Of a DNA stretch of 64,000 nt, positions 59,153 to 64,000 are shown piece after piece; position 1 is the first letter of the stretch; every line of letters starts with the position of its first letter. The position numbers and the translations under genes were made by a program. The notes under the pieces are model-generated. The model saw only the letters and a program-made list of their open reading frames with translations. It did not search any database and was not told where the DNA came from. The stretch spans positions 1-64,000 of the forward strand of contig DHVS01000011.1 of assembly GCA_002412795.1 (NCBI GenBank), given 5' to 3'. Origin of the DNA: a bacterium UBP2_UBA5202. GTDB lineage: Bacteria; Edwardsbacteria; AC1; EtOH8.

Positions 59153-59628
59153 TTAACAGTTTCCTTGTTTTTCAGTGTTTTGGTTTGTGACGGTTTGCCT
59201 GCTTTGGCCAGGTGGCCGATTGCATTTTTCCTCCCTTTGCCTTAGTGGGGAAGGCCAAAGAAAAAAGCCACAGGTTTAGATTTTTCCTGTGGCTTTCCCA
59301 TGCTCTTTATTGACGCAACAGACAACGGCAAAAGAAAAAGGCCCCAGGTTTTACGCAACCCATGGCCTTGTAAAGAAGATCAGCTCAAATCAACTTTGGC
59401 ATGGGGGCGCAGCTATCCCAGGGAAATTATCCATGGGAAGCAAATTCGCGATTATGTCAGTGTGGTTGATCATTTTTGCGCACCCCCCTTTGGGTACCAT
59501 AGAAAGTTAAGGTTTGAGATTAATGTGTTATTGTATAGCAAAATCCGGTTATTTGTCAAGTCTTTTTTTTATTTGCAAGTTGGTTATTTAGAAAAATACT
59601 GCGTATTGCCAGACAATGCCACAGTCTC
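59153..59628. other. ~480-bp intergenic region with several hairpins
   Basis: No credible gene. AAGCCACAGG / CCTGTGGCTT at about 59265-59295 looks like a terminator or its inverse; AAGGCC ... GGCCTT at 59339-59370 encloses GGTT/AACC; TCCCA-GGA ... TCC-TGGGA lies at 59416-59441. The clustered stems suggest a structured leader or small RNA, but none matches a class that I recognise. Confidence 0.4.
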
Positions 59629-59657
59629 TTGACAGGGCTGAAACCTCTTGTTATAAT
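59629..59657 (+). promoter_or_regulatory. Consensus promoter for the TlpA-Omp28-OMP operon
   Basis: TTGACA, 17-bp spacer, TATAAT; both hexamers are perfect. The first gene of the operon starts about 110 bases downstream. Confidence 0.88.
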
Positions 59658-59770
59658 GTAAATAAAGGATTACAGAAATAAGCGGGAAGAATATGTTCTT
59701 CAGCGATATTCAGGGTGCCAATACTAAGGTAAGCCGGAGGCAGTTCACAAAAACATTTAGAGGGAATACG

Positions 59771-60361
59771 ATGAGCAAATTATCTGCCAGGAAACGGTTC
59801 ACATCTTTTATTTTAGCAGCATGGTTTTTCCTAAACACGGCTTCAGCAGCTGCCGGTGAATTGAATTTCAAACTGAAGCCGCTGAATGGCGGGAAGAAAC
59901 TGGAATTGGCTAAATTGCTGGAAAAAGGCCCGGTGTTGGTGTCCTTTTGGGCCACCTGGTGCCATCCCTGCCAGGATGAACTGGTCCATCTGCAGAAAAT
60001 ATATGAAGTCTACCGGGACAGCGGACTCAGCTTCTTCGCAGTTTCCATCGACGACGCCAAGACAGCCGGCAAGGTCCGGACAGTGGCCAGCGGCAAGCGC
60101 CTGACCATTCCCATCCTGCTGGATCCGGAGCAGGAGGCCATGCAGAACTTCGGGCTTTCCAACGTCCCCGGGGTCTTCATAGTGGGCAAGGACGGAAAAC
60201 TGCTTTACCACCATATCGGCTACAAACCCGGCGACGAGGCGGGGCTGGATGTTAATATTAAAACCATTGTCGGACTGATAAAAAATCCGGAGCTTTCTCT
60301 GCCCCCCGATTCTTCTGCGCTTTCCGACACCACCGGGTCCACCGGCAAGGAGGATAAATGA
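59771..60361 (+). CDS. TlpA-like periplasmic thioredoxin
   Basis: A 196-residue protein with a signal peptide (RFTSFILAAWFFLNTASAAAG) and a thioredoxin-like domain with active site FWATWCHPCQDEL (CxxC), typical of TlpA/ResA disulfide reductases; cis-Pro region NVPGVFIVGKDGK. The start at 59771 follows AGAGGGA and opens directly on the signal region; an ATG at 59693 in the same frame would add 26 polar residues. The stop overlaps the next gene by four bases (ATGA). It likely maintains cysteines of the CxxC-containing lipoprotein encoded next. Confidence 0.88.
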   Translation: MSKLSARKRFTSFILAAWFFLNTASAAAGELNFKLKPLNGGKKLELAKLLEKGPVLVSFWATWCHPCQDELVHLQKIYEVYRDSGLSFFAVSIDDAKTAGKVRTVASGKRLTIPILLDPEQEAMQNFGLSNVPGVFIVGKDGKLLYHHIGYKPGDEAGLDVNIKTIVGLIKNPELSLPPDSSALSDTTGSTGKEDK

Positions 60362-62436
60362 AAATCAGAAACTTATCCCTGCTATGGGCCGGGGTAATAG
60401 TAACAATCTTATCATTGCTCAACGGCTGCGGCAAGAGGCTGCCTACCACGGTCGATGAAGGCCAGGGATATCAACGCACCCTGCTGGTGGAGGTTTTTAC
60501 CTCGGAATTCTGCACCAACTGCCCCAAGGCCGATGCCGCCGCCGAAAGCCTGGCCGCGGAGATGGGGGACTCGTTGTGCCTGGTGGAACTGCATCCCAAG
60601 GCCTTCCAATCCTCCGGAGACAGCCTGGGCCTGGCCGAGGCCGATACGCTGGTGGCGGGGTATGAAGCCGGTCTGGCTTCGCAGGGGCTGCCGTTCTTCT
60701 CCTGCGACGGGATTGAAAACATCCTGGGCACCCAATCCGATGTCTCCGGCACGTACCAGGAGTACCGGCAAAAGGCTGACCTGCGCAAGCTGATCAAGAG
60801 CCCTTTGGAGATATCCCTGACCGCCTGGCTAGATCAGGATGCCGTGGTATATTCGGCCCAGATCAACTCAGATGCTTCGCTGCCAAAAGATGCTGATCTG
60901 GGTCTGGTGCTGCTGGTGGTAGAGGATTCGGTGAATGCCTACGGCAAGGCGTTCCGCTATGTGGCCCGCTCGTTTATACCGAATACCAATGGCAATCCGC
61001 TGGTTATCCAGCCGGCTTCTTCGATATCCAAGGCCGGCACCATCGCAAGAAATACCGGCTGGCTCCCCTGGCGCCTGTCGCTGATTGCCTATGTCCGTAA
61101 CAATGATACTAAGGAAATACTACAGGCGGCCAAGGTCCGGATCATTGCTGCCACCACGGCTCCGGCCACGCCGGTACTGAGCCTGCCGGCCAATTATGCC
61201 GTGGGCCAGAGCCTGAATCCCACCCTGAGCTGGCTGGCCAGCAGCGGAGCGGCCAGCTATACCCTGCATTTGGCCACAGACAGCCTGTTCAACAATCTGA
61301 TACAATATCCCAGTGGCCTGAACGCAACCAGTGTCATCCTGGGGGGGCTGATTAATTCCACCACCTACTACTGGCGGGTCAACGCCAGCAACAATGCCGG
61401 GACCTCGAACTGGTCGTCCTGGAGAAGTTTCACCACCACCGCCACATCACTGCCAGGCGCACCGACCCTGGTTTCGCCGGCCAGCGGCGATACCGGGATC
61501 AGTAAAAGCCCCGCTTTGAGTTGGAACACCAGCAGCGGAGCTCTTAGCTACGGCCTGCAGGCGGCCACCAGCAACTCATTTTATCCCGCCAGCCTTATCT
61601 TTTCTCAAACCAACCTGACCGGCACCAGCCAGGAGCTGCTGGGCCTGGAGCCAGCCACCGTATATTATTGGCGGATCAACGCTTTCAATGATGCGGGGGG
61701 GTCGGCCTGGTCGGAGACCCGGTCCTTCACCACCACAGTCAGCCCGGCCCCCGAAGCCCCGGGCTTGCTCTCACCGGCAAACTGGGAATTGAACGCGGGC
61801 ACCAATCCGGTCCTGAAATGGAGTTCATGCTATGGCGCCGTTGGCTACCGCCTCCAGGTTTCGCCCAACCACGATTTCAGGAATGCCGCCTTAGACCAGG
61901 GAGGTTTGACCGATACCAGCCAGGCGTTCAACGGAATTGACTCCCTGACCACCTATTACTGGAGGGCCAATGCCTCCAACAATTTCGGGGCCTCGGCCTG
62001 GTCCGAGGTTTGGAATTTTACCGACGCCCGGGGCTACGGCTTCTCCCGGGTAATAACACCGGACTCAACCGTCTGGCTGCCGGACACAATCATAAGCTAC
62101 AGCCTGTCCCACCCGGAACCACCGGAGCTGGGTTACCACATCTATCTGACCAACCTGTCCTCCCAGATGACGATCTATGCCCAGGCTCCGTCCGCGCTTA
62201 ATTCTGATTCACTGTTGTTCTGGGGATACTTATGCTCCGAAGCCAACTGTTATGGGCCAGATGGCGTCGCCAGCGCTTTGTTCAAGTCCGGGACCACCCA
62301 GCACTGGACGGTGCATTTCAACTTCAACACCCTGCCGCCGCCGGAGGGCCTGCACTGGCTGACGCTGAAGCTGTGGGCCGCAGACAACCCCTCGCATATC
62401 ATGATCCGCAAGCTTTACCTGGAGGTGCTGCCGTGA
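60358..62436 (+). CDS. Omp28-type lipoprotein with fibronectin-III-like repeats
   Basis: A 692-residue protein. Signal with lipobox LLNGC (Cys at about 22). Residues about 40-180 form an Omp28-like thioredoxin-related domain with FTSEFCTNCPKADAAAESLAAE (CxxC). Three FN3-like repeats follow (about 262-540) each with the S-x-NPxLxW ... YxLxxATDS ... TYYWRVNASNNAG-S-WS pattern, then a C-terminal beta domain (about 560-692). It overlaps the TlpA-like gene before it and the outer-membrane protein gene after it by four bases each. Probably a surface-exposed adhesin or sensor that needs a reduced or oxidised CxxC. Confidence 0.85.
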   Translation: MKIRNLSLLWAGVIVTILSLLNGCGKRLPTTVDEGQGYQRTLLVEVFTSEFCTNCPKADAAAESLAAEMGDSLCLVELHPKAFQSSGDSLGLAEADTLVAGYEAGLASQGLPFFSCDGIENILGTQSDVSGTYQEYRQKADLRKLIKSPLEISLTAWLDQDAVVYSAQINSDASLPKDADLGLVLLVVEDSVNAYGKAFRYVARSFIPNTNGNPLVIQPASSISKAGTIARNTGWLPWRLSLIAYVRNNDTKEILQAAKVRIIAATTAPATPVLSLPANYAVGQSLNPTLSWLASSGAASYTLHLATDSLFNNLIQYPSGLNATSVILGGLINSTTYYWRVNASNNAGTSNWSSWRSFTTTATSLPGAPTLVSPASGDTGISKSPALSWNTSSGALSYGLQAATSNSFYPASLIFSQTNLTGTSQELLGLEPATVYYWRINAFNDAGGSAWSETRSFTTTVSPAPEAPGLLSPANWELNAGTNPVLKWSSCYGAVGYRLQVSPNHDFRNAALDQGGLTDTSQAFNGIDSLTTYYWRANASNNFGASAWSEVWNFTDARGYGFSRVITPDSTVWLPDTIISYSLSHPEPPELGYHIYLTNLSSQMTIYAQAPSALNSDSLLFWGYLCSEANCYGPDGVASALFKSGTTQHWTVHFNFNTLPPPEGLHWLTLKLWAADNPSHIMIRKLYLEVLP

Positions 62437-63953
62437 GAAATGGTTTTATCTTGCTATGCCTGCTGGCATTTGCTTTGCCGGCTGCAGCCTGGGATTTTTC
62501 CGGCAACAACCAGGCAACCATCTGGGTGTCACGGGGCGATTCACTTTCCGGAGGCGCATACAATATCCTGCAGTACCGGGAAGCTTGCGACCTGAGGCTG
62601 GCGGGCAGGGTCAAGGACGGCATCAGGCTCGAGGCCGGACTCAAATTCCTATACGACCAGGAGACCTGGGACGACCAGCCTTTATTCTCAGGGTTCTCCA
62701 AACGTTACCTCCAGCTTAAAACCGATATGCTGACAGTCCGGATCGGCACGTACTATGTTGCTTTGGGACGGGGCCTGGTGCTGAACTGCGCCAACGAACA
62801 GGCGGCCAAGATAGACCGGCAACTGGACGGAGCAATGGCCTTGGTCTCGGTTGACGGCCTGGGCGATGCCCGGCTGCTATTCGGCCGGATCAGCGAGAAC
62901 ACCAGGGAGCTGGACACTTCCATGACCTATCTGGGAATAGAACTGAAATTTACCAAGTTGGCATCAATCACGCCCGGCCTGGCTTACCTCAGAGCCAATG
63001 CCGCCGGCCAGGGTTCCGACCCCTCGCTGGGAAAGCCGGTGGAGGAAACTTACAGCGGCAGTCTGGCAGGCAATCTTGGTCCGGTGGAGTACTACGGCGA
63101 GTATGGGGGGCGGCGCACTTACGGACGGCTTTCGCCCACCGCCGGCTGGGTCGGCATCAAAGACATCAATGGGCACGCTATTTACGGCAGTTTGTCGGCG
63201 TCATCCAGCGGCCTCGGCGTTATGATGGATTTCAAAGACTACCGGGACTTCGACGCCGGCATCAACGCCCCGCCGCCCTGCAACCGGGAGGGCCGGCTTT
63301 TGAACAACGGCCGGGGTGAGAGGGGTTTTCAGCTGGATATAACGACCACCCCCTGGGAGTTACTGGAGCTGCACGGAAACATATCCTCAGCTAAAAGCAC
63401 AAAAAAATCCGACAACGTGTCTGTTAGTGACGGAACAGTATATCCCGGAGAACAGAAGTGGGGCGATATCTTGGCCGAATGCAGATGGGAATATTCTTCC
63501 AGCATAATATTTACCGGCGAGGCGCGATCCCGGCGGGAGGACAACCTGCAGCCCGACATCATCGTCAAAAAATATCAAGGGGCTTCGGCCGGGATAGTCT
63601 GGAGATATAGCGCTGATCAGACATTATCCTTAAAGGCCGGAGGCAACCGCTACCATAATATTTATCAAACTGAAAATCTTGATTATGACGAAGTCCTGGC
63701 CGAACTGGGCTGGGTGCCTCTAAAATGGCTGAACGTTTTTGCCTCGGCCGATCTGGCCGACAAGCCGGTGGCCGAGTACGACGGTCAAAAAAGTTGGGGC
63801 GAGACCGGATGTTCCGTCGATCTCGATCAGGGACGACAACAACTGAAACTTTCCGTGGGAAAGACCAAGGGAGGGTTGGTCTGCTCCGGCGGGTTCTGCC
63901 GCTGGGAGCCGGCCTTCCGGGGTTTCAAGGCGGTCTGGAGCTGGAAATTCTGA
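62433..63953 (+). CDS. Predicted outer-membrane beta-barrel protein (DUF6029-like)
   Basis: A 506-residue protein starting at GTG 62433, which overlaps the preceding stop (GTGA), with signal peptide VRNGFILLCLLAFALPAAAW. The mature part consists of alternating short amphipathic strands with aromatic ends (LRLAGRVKDGIRLEAGLKFLYDQE, VRIGTYYVALGRGLVLNC, LSLKAGGNRYHNIYQTENLDYDEVLAELGW) and ends in a strand finishing with Phe (FKAVWSWKF), the classic outer-membrane barrel end. YxALGRGLxLN resembles DUF6029 proteins of Bacteroidetes. Third gene of an operon with the thioredoxin and the lipoprotein. Function unknown. Confidence 0.78.
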   Translation: MRNGFILLCLLAFALPAAAWDFSGNNQATIWVSRGDSLSGGAYNILQYREACDLRLAGRVKDGIRLEAGLKFLYDQETWDDQPLFSGFSKRYLQLKTDMLTVRIGTYYVALGRGLVLNCANEQAAKIDRQLDGAMALVSVDGLGDARLLFGRISENTRELDTSMTYLGIELKFTKLASITPGLAYLRANAAGQGSDPSLGKPVEETYSGSLAGNLGPVEYYGEYGGRRTYGRLSPTAGWVGIKDINGHAIYGSLSASSSGLGVMMDFKDYRDFDAGINAPPPCNREGRLLNNGRGERGFQLDITTTPWELLELHGNISSAKSTKKSDNVSVSDGTVYPGEQKWGDILAECRWEYSSSIIFTGEARSRREDNLQPDIIVKKYQGASAGIVWRYSADQTLSLKAGGNRYHNIYQTENLDYDEVLAELGWVPLKWLNVFASADLADKPVAEYDGQKSWGETGCSVDLDQGRQQLKLSVGKTKGGLVCSGGFCRWEPAFRGFKAVWSWKF

Positions 63954-64000
63954 CGAACAGCAAATATCACCAAAAATAATGACAGGCGATTCTGCGGCAA

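Noticed and set aside
59311..59460. Cyclic-di-GMP (GEMM-I) riboswitch
   Set aside because: GACGCAA and a few paired segments are reminiscent, but the conserved GNRA tetraloop/receptor arrangement and the order of conserved bases could not be matched.

Overview
Organism. The window reads as chromosome from a Gram-negative, GC-rich (roughly 50-60 % GC) bacterium. Envelope evidence is an omptin-like barrel, an Omp28-type lipoprotein, a further predicted outer-membrane protein and several lipoprotein or Sec signal peptides. Two secreted enzymes (an M28 peptidase and an endonuclease I) end in the FlgD-like C-terminal module, with its N-P-N/S-P-NPF signature, that is common in FCB-group and neighbouring candidate phyla (the Edwardsbacteria / WOR-3 / TA06 / Eisenbacteria type of lineage). 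That placement is an inference; no rRNA or ribosomal-protein marker lies in the window.

Layout. 1-18,525 is backbone: a YCF48-repeat lipoprotein cut by the window edge, an orphan subtilase-type propeptide, a 12-unit array of 21-bp palindromes, a HAD phosphatase, a large unrecognised ACT-like protein, an LPP20-like secreted protein, a PcrA/UvrD helicase, a TPR protein with a solitary copy of its N-terminal module beside it, a PflX-like radical SAM enzyme in one operon with a histidine kinase and a receiver protein, a tandem-duplicated omptin, HtpX and the M28 peptidase.

18,526-49,246 is a ~30.7-kb integrative element inserted in a tRNA-Ile2(CAU)-type gene. A 39-bp perfect repeat (the tRNA 5' half) lies at both ends, and the intact tRNA is rebuilt at the right end directly behind the integrase. 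The backbone of the element is on the right: XRE repressor, 19-aa leader ORF, gene II/X-like replication initiator, radical SAM protein, MerR-type excisionase and tyrosine integrase. ArdC-like anti-restriction and RadC proteins sit near the left end. Between them are compositionally different cargo blocks that look like defence systems: (i) an AT-rich four-gene operon (ubiquitin-like fusion, Abi_C protein, DUF262-HNH nuclease, SIR2); (ii) a tightly overlapping operon of caspase-like protease, Hsp70-TPR protein and SF1 helicase; (iii) a zinc-ribbon / 53-aa / CHAT-like protease operon; (iv) a TPR protein followed by a PP2A-type phosphoesterase; (v) a PLD-SNF2 helicase overlapping an Eco57I-like methylase and followed by an ADP-ribosylglycohydrolase. 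Several blocks start with the same terminator-then-promoter arrangement (TTGTC, 12 nt, TAxxxT).

49,285-64,000 is backbone again: YtcJ-like amidohydrolase, ABC-F ATPase, endonuclease I, an asymmetric heterodimeric ABC exporter, RsgA, and an envelope operon of TlpA-like thioredoxin, Omp28-type lipoprotein and outer-membrane protein.

The most likely undescribed biology is in the cargo, chiefly the caspase-like/Hsp70/helicase operon and the ubiquitin-like/Abi_C/DUF262/SIR2 operon. All functional statements come from motif reading by eye; no database search was run.
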